Shown here: piece after piece, positions 1-12,332 of the stretch
Position numbering within the stretch: position 1 is the stretch's first letter
Layout of the letters: each line of letters begins with the position of its first letter
NCBI GenBank assembly: GCA_963965975.1
Contig: OZ014421.1
Location: 687,001 to 751,000 of the forward strand
Direction of reading: 5' to 3'
DNA length: 64,000 nucleotides
DNA from: Xestospongia bergquistia
Taxonomy: Eukaryota; Porifera; Demospongiae; Haplosclerida; Petrosiidae
Position numbers and translations under genes: made by a program
The notes under the pieces: model-generated
What the model was told of the DNA's origin: nothing
Database searches by the model: none
Seen by the model: only the letters and a program-made list of their open reading frames with translations

Positions 1-1
1 C

Positions 2-1708
2 TGTCAAGATCACACTGACCAGCAACTAAAGTACTATTGTCAACAATGTATCATTCCAGTATGTAGTGAATGTACCATCATCAACCACAAGGACCATTCT
101 GTTACTGAGGTAAGTAAACAGGTAGACATCAATAAGGCAGCAGTTGATGAGAGCATACAAGGTTTCCAAGTAGCTCAACAACAACTTAAGAAAGTCTTGA
201 TATCAGGAGAAGAGATAAAGGAGAAGATCAATGCTCGTAAAAATGAGATAGATACAATCATACGTCAAACATTTTCCACTCTTCAACATCTTTTACATGA
301 ATGTGAGGAGTCTCTGTTAGCTCAGAATAGTGAGGTAGCTAATGCTAAAGTGGTTCGTCTCTCTCTTCAATTGGAAGGGATCCACCATCTCTTGGAGACA
401 ATGACTTACTGTGAGAGTCTTGCAACCAGTGCTGTAGGAGAGTACAATGATGTTGAGTTAGTATCAGTTGCTCACACACTACAGACCAGAGCAAAGCAAC
501 TACAACAAGAGTTCTCTAAGACATCTCTTGAAGTATGTGAGTCACCAACTATATCAGTAGATATTAGTACAGATGAACTAGCTACAAAGATAGCAAACAT
601 TGACATTACATTTAATGAGATATCTCCTAATAATACAACAGCAGTGGTACCTCTAAGTGCTTGTATAGAAAAAGAATTAAATGTTAAAGTAATATCTAGA
701 GATAGTAAAGGGAAGGAGTTATCTAAAGGAGGTGCAATAGTGAGTGGTAGACTTGTTCCAGTTGAAGAGAAAGGGATACCAATTGAAGCTAAGATCACAG
801 ATTGTGGTGATGGTACTTACCTTGTCTCCTTGATACCACAAACGTTCGGTGAATATAAGCTTTCTCTTACTATCAAAGGTCAACCTATCCAAAGTAGTCC
901 CTTCAATGTTTCTGTAGTTGCTTCTCGAGATTACACTATCCTCAAGAATCCAGTACAGACTATTACTGGGATAAATAACCCTTGTTTCATAGCATTTTCT
1001 TCTACTGGTGACATGTTTGTCACTGGTGGTGGTAACCACTGTATATATGTATATGACAACAGTGGAAGACAGAAGACTACCATTCGTTCATATGGAAAGG
1101 GTCCTCTACAGTTTAATCATCCCATTGGTATAACTATTAATGGAGATATAATATATGTGACAGAGAATGGAGGACATAGGATTCAGAAAATAACTTTAGG
1201 AGGAGAATTTATTAGTACTTTTGGTATTAATGGTTCTGGAGGAGGCCAATTCTCTTATCCCTGGGGTATATGTATTGGTCCTGATGGTAGGATATATGTT
1301 GTTGATGCTGGTAATGATCGTATCCAGGTATTTAATAGTGATGATAGTTTTTGTCATATTATTGATTTTAAAAAATCAAATCAACCTCGTGGTATTTCTT
1401 TTGATCCATCTGGTCAACTTCATGTGGCTAGTTATATTTCTAACATAGTCACTGTCTTCACTCCAGAAGGTCAATATATTCGTCAGTATGGTCAGTCACA
1501 TCTTAATGGACCCATTGATATAGCTATTGATTCTGCTGGTAATTCACTTGTTGTAAACAATAGTGGAAATTCTCTTTCTATTTTTGATTCACATGGCAAT
1601 TATATCCACTCAATAGGAGAGTTCAAATATCCAACAGGAGTAGCAGTGGCTTCCAATGGATCAGTGTGGGTAACTGATCGTGCTAACAATAAATTAGTTA
1701 AATATTAA
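2..1708 (+). CDS. TRIM-NHL protein, 5' end outside window (TRIM copy 1)
   Basis: The frame is open from base 2 to the TAA at 1706-1708, so this is the 3' part of a gene that starts before the window. It opens inside a B-box 2 zinc finger (Cys/His pattern CQDH...YCQQC...C.EC...NHKDH), followed by a coiled coil (about residues 45-180), a filamin/ABP280-type Ig domain (about 220-305, with the GDGTYLVSL motif) and an NHL beta-propeller to the C-terminus, with repeats of the type GDIIYVTENGGHRIQK. In animals this architecture (TRIM2/3/71 class) belongs to RING E3 ubiquitin ligases whose propeller binds RNA or protein; here the RING is outside the view. The tail LVKY is shared by the intact paralogs. 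A start near 197 would be wrong, because homology continues upstream of it in the same frame. Confidence 0.93.
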   Translation, partial: CQDHTDQQLKYYCQQCIIPVCSECTIINHKDHSVTEVSKQVDINKAAVDESIQGFQVAQQQLKKVLISGEEIKEKINARKNEIDTIIRQTFSTLQHLLHECEESLLAQNSEVANAKVVRLSLQLEGIHHLLETMTYCESLATSAVGEYNDVELVSVAHTLQTRAKQLQQEFSKTSLEVCESPTISVDISTDELATKIANIDITFNEISPNNTTAVVPLSACIEKELNVKVISRDSKGKELSKGGAIVSGRLVPVEEKGIPIEAKITDCGDGTYLVSLIPQTFGEYKLSLTIKGQPIQSSPFNVSVVASRDYTILKNPVQTITGINNPCFIAFSSTGDMFVTGGGNHCIYVYDNSGRQKTTIRSYGKGPLQFNHPIGITINGDIIYVTENGGHRIQKITLGGEFISTFGINGSGGGQFSYPWGICIGPDGRIYVVDAGNDRIQVFNSDDSFCHIIDFKKSNQPRGISFDPSGQLHVASYISNIVTVFTPEGQYIRQYGQSHLNGPIDIAIDSAGNSLVVNNSGNSLSIFDSHGNYIHSIGEFKYPTGVAVASNGSVWVTDRANNKLVKY

Positions 1709-3042
1709 TAACTACACACATTATTACTATTATATGTAACATAACTTCCTTTAATTTTATTAGTTTATTGTTGAGTATTATATATAACTTTTCAATTACA
1801 AAATAAGATTTTTTAAAGGCACGTTTTTTTATTATTGAATAAATTACATTCCAAACATAACTTCTGATAGTAACTATTAAAACATTATTGTCATTGAACA
1901 GTTTCTCTACTGTTAGTAAAACAACATCATAACATTCAGTTACATATATTATAGTAACAATGTAATATTATTATCTTTCACTTTTACTATGTAACTAATA
2001 ATAGGTAATTATATTAATGCAACAATTATAGGTTCTGTTGTGAACTGGTATTTTTAAAGTTGATTAAATATATGACTTGATATCTCTATATAGTCATAGC
2101 TTCTAACAAAAAAGTCACATTGATACTTAAGTAATTATGAGAGCACTAGCCATGATCTATTCTCCTTGTCTCAAAATTAAAATTTACTTGTATAAATAAT
2201 ATATGTTTAAAGAAATAGTCTCAGTAAGATTGTACAATATGTAAATATGCATAACCATTTAGTAACAGTGGCTAAAATTGTCATGTGATGATGTAATGAT
2301 CACATGACTATCATATAATTGGGGGTTTAATATAGCTGAAGTATTAACAAGGTATTTCACAGTAAAAAATACCTTTTCTATAGTGTACAAGAACTTAGCA
2401 AAGTTTATATTGTAGATTACCTTAAATGCTTATTACAAATCTATGCATACCAATTTCTAAATTGTTACAAACAGTACTAATAGTTACATATCTTATCATA
2501 GTCAGTCCTTGTTTATATTCATACTGACATTATTGAATCAATCTGTTACTTGTCTTTGAAGAATTTGTCATTCTAATAAGTCATAGATGTGACCTTGTTA
2601 GTCTATTGATGATTAAAGTGTCTTCTCAGTGTTTCTCAGCAGTTTCAAATGTAGTATTAGATGTGTTCTCCATTACTGTACAGTTAGTAATCTATTATTA
2701 TTAGTTTGATTTTAGATCTTTTAACTATTGTTTTGTCTAACTTCTCTCATACCTGTATCTTGAGCACATGGTAAATATGTGGTTAGTTAATTGTCTTTCA
2801 TTGGTATTCCAGTGTCCCTGAAAAATAAAATGTTATCATGTCCTAGAATTTTAACCATGGTCATTTAGTTCACTTATTATTAACACACTGTAAATTAAAA
2901 TAATATTTTTAATTTTCCAATTCACCAATTTTTTTTCCTCAAAATGTGGCCATTATACAACATATTCTATTTGACTTCTAACATAATATATATCAATGTA
3001 CTCTATAACTGTCTTTAATAAATTTAATGCAATGTTTATTAA
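1709..3042. other. intergenic spacer between TRIM copies 1 and 2
   Basis: This is A+T-rich and I see no coding frame with family similarity. It holds a perfect 10-bp inverted repeat with a 9-base loop at 2280-2308 (arms GTCATGTGAT and ATCACATGAC), whose CACATGA core also occurs in the block just upstream of the TRIM genes. Nothing else is recognisable. Confidence 0.6.
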
Positions 3043-3152
3043 GTTACTATTACTATGATGTCATTGTAATAACTATCACATGATCTGACCTTACCTCTGA
3101 CCTGTGTCTTGACCTGTTCTTTATTTATAATCTTTAAATTGATATTTCAGTA
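3043..3152 (+). promoter_or_regulatory. conserved upstream block of TRIM copy 2
   Basis: About 110 bases directly before the ATG are shared with the other TRIM copies (5440-5567, 9945-10077, partly 28078-28144). They contain a CRE-like ATGATGTCATTG, then an E-box-like TATCACATGATCTGACC, then pyrimidine-rich CTGACCT repeats. The block ends in TTTCAG two bases before the ATG, which resembles a 3' splice site, so a 5'-UTR intron is possible. The function is inferred only from position and conservation. Confidence 0.45.
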
Positions 3153-5404
3153 ATGTCTTGTACTAGTAGTAGTACTGCTAGTGGACCTCTTAAACATGTA
3201 AGTAGTATATTATTGATAGGATTTGATATGAGTGTCTACACACTTAGGCTAATTTGAGTTCTACTTGTTGTCTAAAATGTAGTCAACCTTATCATGATCC
3301 TCGTATGCTGTCTTGTTGTCACTCCTTCTGTATTCAATGTATCCAGTCTTTTATCACCGAAGATACTGGTACTGATTCTCTCACTTGCCCCTCTTGTCAC
3401 CAGTCCACACCAGTACTTACAAGTGGAGTCACCTCTCTCCCTCGTAACTTTCGTCTCATCAATAAACAAGGTGACATTCTTCACAAGATCACTTCTAATC
3501 CTCCTCCTCCATGTGACTCATGCAATGAGGATACTTCAGTAGCATACTGTACTGAATGTAAAGATCTCCTCTGTAAGCAATGTTGGGATGCTCACAAAAA
3601 ACTTCGTTCAACTCGTACACACTCATCCTTCACTTTAGAAGATGCTCAGTCTATGTCTCAAGACAAATTAATTAAACTAATTCCATCATTAATTCATACC
3701 TGTCAAGATCACACTGACCAACAACTTGACTTTTATTGTCAACAATGTATCATTCCTGTATGTGTCAAATGTACCATCATCAATCACAAGGACCATCCTG
3801 TTATTGAGGTAAGTAAACAAGTTGACATCAATAAGGCAACACTTCATGAGAGCATACAAGGTTTCCAAGTAGCTCAACAACAGCTTAAGAAAGTCTTGAT
3901 ATCAGGAGAAGAGATAAAGGAGAAGATCAATGCTCGTAAAATTGAGATAGATACAATCATACGTCAAACATTTGCTACTCTTCAGCAGGTTCTACATGAA
4001 CGTGAGAAAGTTCTGTTAGCTCAGAGTAATGAGGAAGCTAATGCTAAAGAGGCTCGTCTCTCTCTTCAACTGGAAGGGATCCGACATCTCTTGGATACAA
4101 TGACTTACTGTGAGAGTCTTGTAACCAGTGCTGTAAGAGAGTACAATGATGTAGAGTTAGTATCAGTTGCTCACATACTACAGACCAGAGCAAACCAACT
4201 ACAACAAGAGTTCTCAAAGACATCTCTTGAAGTATGTGAGTCACCAACTATATCAGTAGATATTTATACAGATGAACTAGCTACAAAGATAGCAAATGTG
4301 GACATTACATTTAATGAGATATCTCCTAATAATACAACAGCAGTGGTACCTCTAAGTGTTCATATAGAAAAAGAATTAAATGTTAAAGTAATATCTAGAG
4401 ATAGTAAAGGGAAGGAGTTATCTAAAGGAGGTACAATAGTGAGTGGTAGGTTTGTTCCAACTGAAAAGAAAGGGAGAGCAATTGAAGCTAAGAGCACAGA
4501 TTGTGGTGATGGTACTTACCTTGTCTCCTTGAGACCACAGGAATTAGGTGCACATGAGCTATCTTTAAAAATCAATGGTCAGTCTATTGAAAATAGTCCC
4601 TTTAAAGTAGTTGCTTCTCGAGATTATAATACTCTCAAGAACCCAGTACAGATTATTACTGGAATAAAGCCCCCTTATTTCATAGCATTTTCTTCTACTG
4701 GTGACATGTTTGTCACTAGTGGTGGTAACCAATGTATATATGTATATGACAACAGTGGAAGACAGAAGACTACCATTGGTTTGTATGGAACTGGTCCACT
4801 ACATTTTAATAGTCCCACTGGTATAGCTATTTGTGGAGATATAATGTATGTGGCAGAGCATGGAGGGAATAGGATTTACAAATTAACGATAAGTGGAGAG
4901 TTTTTGGGTAATTTTGGTAGTGAAGGATCTGATAAAGGGCAATTCTTGTATCCCTGGGGTATGTGTATTGGTCCTGATAATAGACTATATGTTGCTGATA
5001 ATGGTAATCATCGTATCCAGGTATTTCATAGTGATGACACTTTCTCTCATATTATTAACTGCAATGTATCAGGTTATCAATATCCTTTTGGCCTTTCCTT
5101 TGACAGCTCTGGTCATCTTCATGTGACTTGTGTGTCTAACATAGTCATTGTCTTCACTCCAGAAGGTCAATATATTCGTCAGTATGGTCAGTCTCATCTT
5201 ACTAGACCATGTGGTATAGCTATTGATTCTGCTGGTAATTCACTTGTACTAAACAGTTGTGGAAATTCTCTTTCTATTTTTGATCCTCATGGCGATCATA
5301 TTCACTCAATAGGAGGGTTCAAAAATCCAATAGGAGTAGCAGTGGCTTCCAATGGATCAGTGTGGGTAGCTGATCGTGCTAACAATAGATTAGTTAAATA
5401 TTGA
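3153..5404 (+). CDS. TRIM-NHL protein, intact, two exons (TRIM copy 2)
   Basis: Exons are 3153-3197 (15 codons, MSCTSSSTASGPLKH) and 3248-5404, around a 50-nt phase-0 GT-AG intron; the protein is about 733 residues. The short first exon is chosen because all complete paralogs keep it and the same donor GTAAGTAG. Domains: C3HC4 RING at about 22-65 (C..C, C.H..C..C, CPSC); B-box 1 from about 104 (CDSC...YCTEC...CKQCWDAH); B-box 2 at about 165-200 (CQDH...YCQQC...NHKDH); coiled coil at about 205-330; filamin-type domain at about 360-450; NHL propeller to the end. By family knowledge this is a cytoplasmic E3 ubiquitin ligase with a substrate- or RNA-binding propeller. All zinc ligands of the RING and B-boxes appear present. 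It is not assigned to a named vertebrate orthologue, since the copies form a lineage-specific expansion. Confidence 0.93.
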
Positions 5405-5439
5405 TAATTCACACACTATTATTGTAAATATATACTATT

Positions 5440-5567
5440 AAGTTACTATTACTGTGATGTCATTGTCATAACTATCACATGATCTGATCACCTGACCTTA
5501 CCTCTGACTTGTGTCTTCTATTTCTGACCTGAAATTGATTTTTTGTCTTTAAATTGATATTTCAATA
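5440..5567 (+). promoter_or_regulatory. conserved upstream block of TRIM copy 3 pseudogene
   Basis: It has the same motif order as upstream of TRIM copy 2: a GATGTCATTGTCATAAC core, TATCACATGATCTGA, then repeated CTGACCT. The splice-acceptor-like TTTCAG found before the ATG in copies 2 and 4 reads TTTCAA here, so the putative acceptor is lost. This fits the decay of the gene that follows. Confidence 0.4.
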
Positions 5568-7809
5568 ATGTCTAGTACTAGCAGTAGTACTGCTAGTGGA
5601 CCTCTTAAACATGTAAGTAGTATATTATTGATAGGATTTGATATGACTGTCTACACACTTAGGCTAATTTGAGTTCTACTTGTTGTCTAAAATGTAGTCA
5701 ACCTTATCATGACCCTCGTATTCTGTCTTGTTGTCATTCCTTCTGTACTCAATGTATCCAGTCTCTTATCACTGAAGGTACTGGAACTAACTCCATCACT
5801 TGTCCCTCTTGTCATCAGATCACACCTGTACCAGATGAAGGAGTCACCTCTCTCACTCGTAACCTTCGTCTCATTAATAAACAGGGTAAGATTTTTAGCA
5901 AGATCACTTCTAAACCTCCTCCTCCGTGTGACTCATGCAGTGAGGGTACTTCAGTAGCATACTGTACTGAATGTGAAGACCTTTTCTGTAAAGATTGTTG
6001 GAATAGTCACCAAAAAGTAAGACTAACTCGTATGCACTCGTCATTTACTATTGATGTAGCTTGCAGTACGTCCCGAGACAAGTTAACTGAACTAATTCGA
6101 TCTTTTATCCATACCTGTCAAGATCACAGTGACCAGCAACTTAAATATTATTGCCAAAAATGTATTATTCCAGTATGCATTGAATGTACCATTATCAATC
6201 ACAAGGACCATCTTGTTACTGAGGTAAGTAAACAGGTAGACATCAATAAGGCAACAGTTCATGAGAGCATACAAGGTTTCCAAGTAGCTCAAGAACAGCT
6301 TAAGAAAGTCTTGATATCAGGAGAAGAGATAAAAGAGAAGATCAATGCTCGTAAAAATGAGATAGATACAATCATACGTCAAAGATTTTCAACAACTTTT
6401 ACATGAATGTGAGGAGGCTCTGTTAGTTCAGAGTAGTGAGGTAGCTAATGCTAAAGTGGTTTGTCTCTCTGTTCAACTGGAAGGGATTCATCATCTTTTG
6501 GAGACAATGACTTACTGTGAGAGTCTTGTAACCAGTGCTGTAAGAGAGTACAATGATGTTGAGTTAGTATCAGTTGCTCACACACTACAGACCAGAGCAA
6601 ACCATCTACAGGAAGAGTTCTCTAAGACCTCTCTTGAAATATGTGAGTCACCAACTATATCAGATATTAGTACAGATGAACTAGCTACAAAGATAGCAAA
6701 TGTGGACATTACATTTAATGAGATATCTCCTAATAATACAACAGCAGTGATGCCTTTAAGAGCTTTTGTAGAAAAAGAATTAAATGTTGAAGTAATATCT
6801 AGAGATAGTAAAGGGAAGGAGTTATATAAAAGAGGTGCAATAGTGAGTGGTAAGCTTGTTCCAGTTGAAGAGAAAGGGATACCAATTGAAGCTAAGAGCA
6901 CAGATTGTGGTGATGGTACTTACCTTGTCTCCTTGAGACCACAGCAATTAGGTGAACACGAGCTTTCTCTTATTGTCAAAGGTCAACCTATCCAAGGTAC
7001 TCCCTTTAATGTTTCTGTACAAGCTCGAGATTATACTACTATCAAGAACCCAGCACAAACTGTTACTGGAGTAAATGGTCCATGGTTTATAGCCTTTTCA
7101 AATAATGGTGATATGTTTGTCACTAGTTGTGATAACCACTGTATATATGTATATGACAACAGTGGAAGACAGAAGACTACCATTGGTTCAAAAGGAAGTG
7201 GTCCTCTACAGTTTACTTATCCCACTGGTATAACTATTAGTGGAGATATAATGTATGTGGCAGAGAATGGAGGATATAGGATTCACAAATTAACTTTAGG
7301 AGGAGAGTTTTTGGGTGTTTTGGGCAGTAAAGAGTCTGGAAAAAGACGACTGTTATATCCTAAGGGTATATGTATTGGTCCTGATGATAAGATATATGTT
7401 GCTGATAATGGTAATAATAGTATCCAAGTATTTAATCAAAATGGCAGTATATGTAGATTTGGCAACAATACATTTGCATGTAATTCTCCTTATGACGTTT
7501 CATTTGATTGCTCTGGTCATCTTCATGTGACCTCTTTCTCCAAGTCAGTTACTGTCTTCAGTTCAGAAGGTCAATGTGTTCGTCAGTATGGTCAGCCTCA
7601 TCTAAATAGTATAATTGGCATAGCTATTGATTCAGCTGGTTATTCATTAGTGGTAAACAATTTCAGACGACCATCTCTTTCTATTTTTGATCCACATGGT
7701 ACTTATATCCACTCAATCGGAGGGTTTGGAGCTCCAATAGGAGTAGCAGTTGCTCCTGATGGATCTAGTGTGGGTAACTGATTGCAATAATAGACTAGTT
7801 AAATACTGA
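5568..7809 (+). pseudogene. TRIM-NHL pseudogene with two frameshifts (TRIM copy 3)
   Basis: Exon 1 is 5568-5612 and the 50-nt intron is 5613-5662. From 5663 the frame encodes RING, B-box 1, B-box 2 and the start of the coiled coil, then stops at 6406. Compared with the paralogs, about 8 bases are missing near 6385, in the codons after the IIRQ motif. Homology resumes at once in another frame and continues through the filamin domain and NHL repeats to about 7766. There one extra base in the GGATC-AGTG stretch gives a second frameshift and a stop at 7781, and the original frame would have ended at the TGA 7807-7809. No intron with GT-AG ends explains either break. The N-terminal RING/B-box piece (about 260 residues) could still be made. 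Confidence 0.85.
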
Positions 7810-9944
7810 AACTTGCATATGCTATTCCTATTGTCTTCAGTATTATTGAGAGTATTTTGTAGCAACAAGATATGTCTGAAATAGCATCATTTAATTAAAG
7901 TTTTATTATAGTGTGCACTCTTTTATCTCATTAATTAACTAATTGACATTACAACTGTTCTTAAATCATTAACACATGATGCATAAAGATCCAACTCAAA
8001 TCCAACAATATACAAAGTACCCATGTGTACTGACCTAACGGAGCATGAATAAAGTACATGCTTAACTATTCACCACACTACCTTGACATTTGAAAATGAT
8101 GCAACTCTCGTTCTCCCATAGAAACACTGTCAATTCTTGAATATAGCTTTTAAAATGAATGTAGTTACTCTTACGTAAAGCTAATGAATATCACAACAAT
8201 TGAACTAAATTTGCTTCTGCTAAAAGAATTGTGACTACAAATATGACTGACCAAAGGTTCTAGCTTCTTTAATAATGTTGTATGTTAGCACTCTCCAGTC
8301 TTCAATATTAACTAAACCTTACTATTTTAATACTCCATTATTACCATCAAAGCAATCTTAAGATAACTGTTACAATTATAATCTTGTTTTCAGATTATAA
8401 AAACATTTATTGGCTTCCATTTAATTAATAAACAGTAGTACATCTATATGGCCACAACATCTTAACCAAACAAACGGTCACATTTCAAACTTCCTGCTCC
8501 ATTTCAGTTTTCTCAATACAAGCCTCTCTTGTCATAGTCAAGTTCTACATCAATATTAAGACATATCACAATCTGCTCTCTTTGATCATTGAGCTCTTAA
8601 TAATTCATTCTATTGAGGAATATTCATATTATAAGGTTGACTCCAGTCATCAATCTTCTTTATTTAGCAATTGACCACACAGCATAATATCATGACTATA
8701 ACAGGTTAATATAACAGGTTACAATACTTAGACTTTTGATTTCTCTTAGTCTGGCAAAGTAATTTTAATTATTGTAACTAAACACTTTATTTCATAGTAT
8801 GATATATCATTATATAATATATCATATATGATATATTCATATAGTAATGTTCTATCATGTCATGTTTATTGACTAATGCTGTCCTTAATAATTATGTCCT
8901 CAATCAATGTATTAATTATATCACTATTCCAAACACATTATTATTATATTATTATTTTAAAATAATATAATAATAAGATTGATTGATTTTCTATGATTGA
9001 TTAGTTGATAACATAACTAAATTAAAAAACATTGAAAACTGGTTTACAATAATTTGTTTAGATAACAATTTTTGATTATATAATTTAGTTTACACAATAC
9101 TACATCCTAATTGTTGGGAAATAATGTCAAAATCTACCAGATATTGAACTGATATGTATTGTTCAATTTCCATTCATAATTGGCATGTTTTGCAAAAAAC
9201 AATTATCTACAAAATTATGAAAAAAATTAGTCACAATTCCCTTTTTCTATACCTTTTTTGGAAGGAAACTGTTTATTGTTCCAAATTTGTCAGAAACAAT
9301 GTCAAAACCTACTACATACAGTTTCTATGCATAATCTGTACATTTTGAATTATAAAAGTCATGAAACCATGTAATCTATAGAAAAAGAGCAACAATGCAT
9401 ATAAGTTACCATGGCAACAATTACCATAGTAATAGAGTAATAGCAAATATTGCTATAGCTAATATATCTCACCATGGCAACAATTACCATAACAACATCA
9501 TTATAATAAAAACACATATATCACCATAGCAACATGACTATTAGATATACTGTTCACTTCCATGTATAATATGTAGCATTGTGTTATCAATTTTGTTATC
9601 AAAACCTAACATATGCTTAATTTATCGCCATTGTTTAAATTCCATTCATAATCAGCAAGTTTTACTAATAAACAATTTTCTACTTAAAATGTTAAGAATA
9701 TAGTCACAGTGTCAATTTTCTACACATATACATTATATCTACATATATGTTTGTCTTGACCATTAATATCTTATATACCTATTATACAAAATATACTGTA
9801 ATAGTTTTAATATAGCTCTAAACTATGATTATACATTTAAACTTTTATACTATGTAGTTTGAGTAAAAAAATAGTTTACAAAAATCAGTATCCACATTTT
9901 CTGTACATGATACTATAAACAATACAATTTAATACATCATTTAA
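7810..9944. repeat. TRIM 3' flank, first copy of a duplicated spacer, plus simple repeats
   Basis: 7810 to about 9105 is repeated, with few changes, downstream of TRIM copy 4 (12333 to about 13905), showing that gene and 3' flank were duplicated together. It contains two A+T palindromes: around 8817-8836 (core ATATATCATATATGATATAT) and at 8938-8977 (arms meeting at TTTTAAAA). The part after 9106 is unique. At 9408-9428 and 9471-9491 there are two direct copies of a 21-base repeat with the core CCATGGCAACAATTACC. I see no gene. Confidence 0.7.
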
Positions 9945-10077
9945 TTACTATTACTATGATGTCATTATCATAACTATATTATATCACATGATCTAATATC
10001 CTGACCTTACCCTCTGACCTGTGTCTTCTATTTCTGACCTGTTCTTGATTTATTATCTTTAAATTAATATTTCAGTC
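9945..10077 (+). promoter_or_regulatory. conserved upstream block of TRIM copy 4
   Basis: It carries the shared order: an ATGATGTCATTA CRE-like core, TATCACATGATCTAA, CTGACCT repeats, and a pyrimidine-rich tract ending TTTCAG just before the ATG at 10078. The last feature looks like a 3' splice site, so transcription may begin further upstream. Confidence 0.45.
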
Positions 10078-12332
10078 ATGTCTTGTACTAGTTCTAGTGC
10101 TGCTAGTGGACCTCTTAAACATGTAAGTAGTATATTATTGATAGGATTTGATATGACTGTCTACATACTTAGGTTAATTTGAGTTCTACTTGTTGTCTAA
10201 AATGTAGTCAACCTTATCGTGATCCTCGTATGTTGTCTTGTTGTCACTCCTTCTGTACTCAATGTATCCAGTCTCTTATCACTGAAAGTACTGGAACTAA
10301 CTCCATCACTTGTCCCTCTTGTCATCAGACCACACAAGTACCTAAAGGAGGAGCCGTGTCTCTTCCTCGTAACCTTCGATTCAGCAATAAACAAAGTAAC
10401 ATTGTTAACAAGATTACCTCTAATCCTCCTCCTCCATGTGACTCATGTAGTGAGGATACTTCAGTAGCATACTGTACTGAATGTAGAGATCTCCTCTGTA
10501 AACAATGTTGGGATGCTCACAAAAAACTTCGTTCAACTCGTACACACTCTTCTTTCACTTTAGAAGATGCTCGCTCTATGTCCCAAGATAATCTTACTGA
10601 ATTAATTCCGTCTTTTATCCATACCTGTCAAGATCACACAGACCAGCAACTTGACTTTTATTGCCAACAATGTATTGTTCCTGTATGTGTCAAATGTACC
10701 ATCATCAATCACAAGGACCATCCTGTTACTGAGGTAAGTAAACAGGTAGACATCAATAAGGCAACAGTTCATGAGAGTATACAAGGTTTCCAAGTAGCTC
10801 AACAACAGCTTAAGAAATTCTTGATATCAGGAGAAGAGATAAAGGAGAAGATCAAAGCTCGTAAAAATGAAATAGATACAATCATACGTCAAACATTTAA
10901 CATTCTTCAACAACTTTTACATGAACGCGAGGAGACTCTATTAGCTCAGAATAGTGAGGTAGCTAATGCTAAAGAGGTTTGTCTCTCTCTTCAACTGGAA
11001 AGGATCCAATATCTCTTGGAGACAATAACATACTGTAAAAGTCTTGTAACCAGTGCTGTAGGAGAGTACAATAATGTTGAGTTACTATCAGTTGCTCACA
11101 CACTACAGACCAGAGCAAATCATCTACAACAAGAGTTCTCTAAGACCTCTCTAGAAGTATGTGAGTTGCCAACTATATCAGTAGATATTAATACAGATGA
11201 ACTAGCTACAAAGATAGCAAATGTGGACATTACATTTAATGAGATATCCCCTAATAATACAACAGCAGAAGTGCCTTTGCAGGTTTATGCAGGTAAAGAA
11301 TTAAAAATTTTAATAATCTCAAGAGATGATAAAGGGAAGGAATTATCTAAAGGAGGTGCAATAGTGAGTGGTAGGTTTGTTTCAGTGAAAAAGAAACCAA
11401 TTGAAGCTAAGATCACAGATTGTGGTAATGGTATTTACCTTGGTTCATTGTCACCACAACAGTTTGGTGAATATAAACTCTCTTTTACTATCAAAGGTCA
11501 GTCTATCCAGGGTAGCCCATTTAATGTTTCTGTAGCTGCTACTCGAAATTACACTACCCTCAATAACCCCATACAGACTATTACTGGGTTAAAGCACCCA
11601 AATTACATGGCCTTTTCAAGTAATGGTGATATGTTTGTCACTAGTCATGGTAACCACTGTATATATGTATATGACAGCAGTGGAAAACAGAAGACTACCA
11701 TTGGTTCAAAAGGAACTGGTCCTCTACAGTTTAATGATCCAAAAGGAATAGCTATTAGTGGAGACATAATATATGTGGCAGAGTTTGGAGGACATAGGAT
11801 TCACAAGTTAACTTTAAGAGGACAGTTTTTGGATACTTTTGGCAATAAAGGGTCTGGTAAAGGACAGTTGTTATGTCCCCAAGGTATATGTATTGGTCCT
11901 GATGGTAGAATATATGTTGCTGATACTGTTAATAATCGTATCCAAGTATTTTATTATGACGGCAATGTACCTAGATGTGGCAACAGTATATTTGCATGTA
12001 AATCTCCTTGTAACGTTTTATTTGATTGCTCTGGTCACCTTCATGTGACCTCTAAATCCAAGACAGTCACTGTTGTCACTCCAGAAGGTCAATATGTTCA
12101 TCAGTATGGTCAACCTCATCTAAATTGTGTAATTGGCATAGCTATTGATTCAGCTGGTTATTCATTAGTGGTAAACAATTGTGGACCAGCTTCTCTTTAT
12201 ATTTTTGATCCACATGGCATCTATATCCACTCAATTGGAGGGTTTTCAGCTCCAATAGGAGTAGCAGTAGCTCCTGATGGATCAGTGTGGGTAGCTGATT
12301 CTGGTAACAATAATAGAATAGTTAAATACTGA
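10078..12332 (+). CDS. TRIM-NHL protein, intact, two exons (TRIM copy 4)
   Basis: Exons are 10078-10122 (MSCTSSSAASGPLKH) and 10173-12332, separated by a 50-nt GT-AG intron; the protein is about 734 residues. The order is RING (CCLKC...SCCHSFCTQC...CPSC), B-box 1 (CDSC...CKQCWDAH), B-box 2 (CQDHTDQQLDFYCQQC...NHKDH), a coiled coil with many Leu/Gln heptads, a filamin-type domain and an NHL propeller ending NNRIVKY. The filamin domain is more divergent than in copies 1 and 2 (GNGIYLGSLSP replaces GDGTYLVSL), and a short segment around the VKKKPIEAK motif is missing relative to VEEKGIPIEAK. The predicted role is a RING E3 ligase. It is most similar to the copy 3 pseudogene, with which it shares its 3' flank. 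Confidence 0.93.

Noticed and set aside
6380..6410. A small intron as the explanation for the break in TRIM copy 3
   Set aside because: No GT-AG pair spans the break; alignment to the paralogs shows a simple loss of about 8 bases.
9154..9348. 64-codon open frame in the TRIM spacer
   Set aside because: A+T-rich chance frame with no recognisable domain and no paralog in the other duplicated flank.
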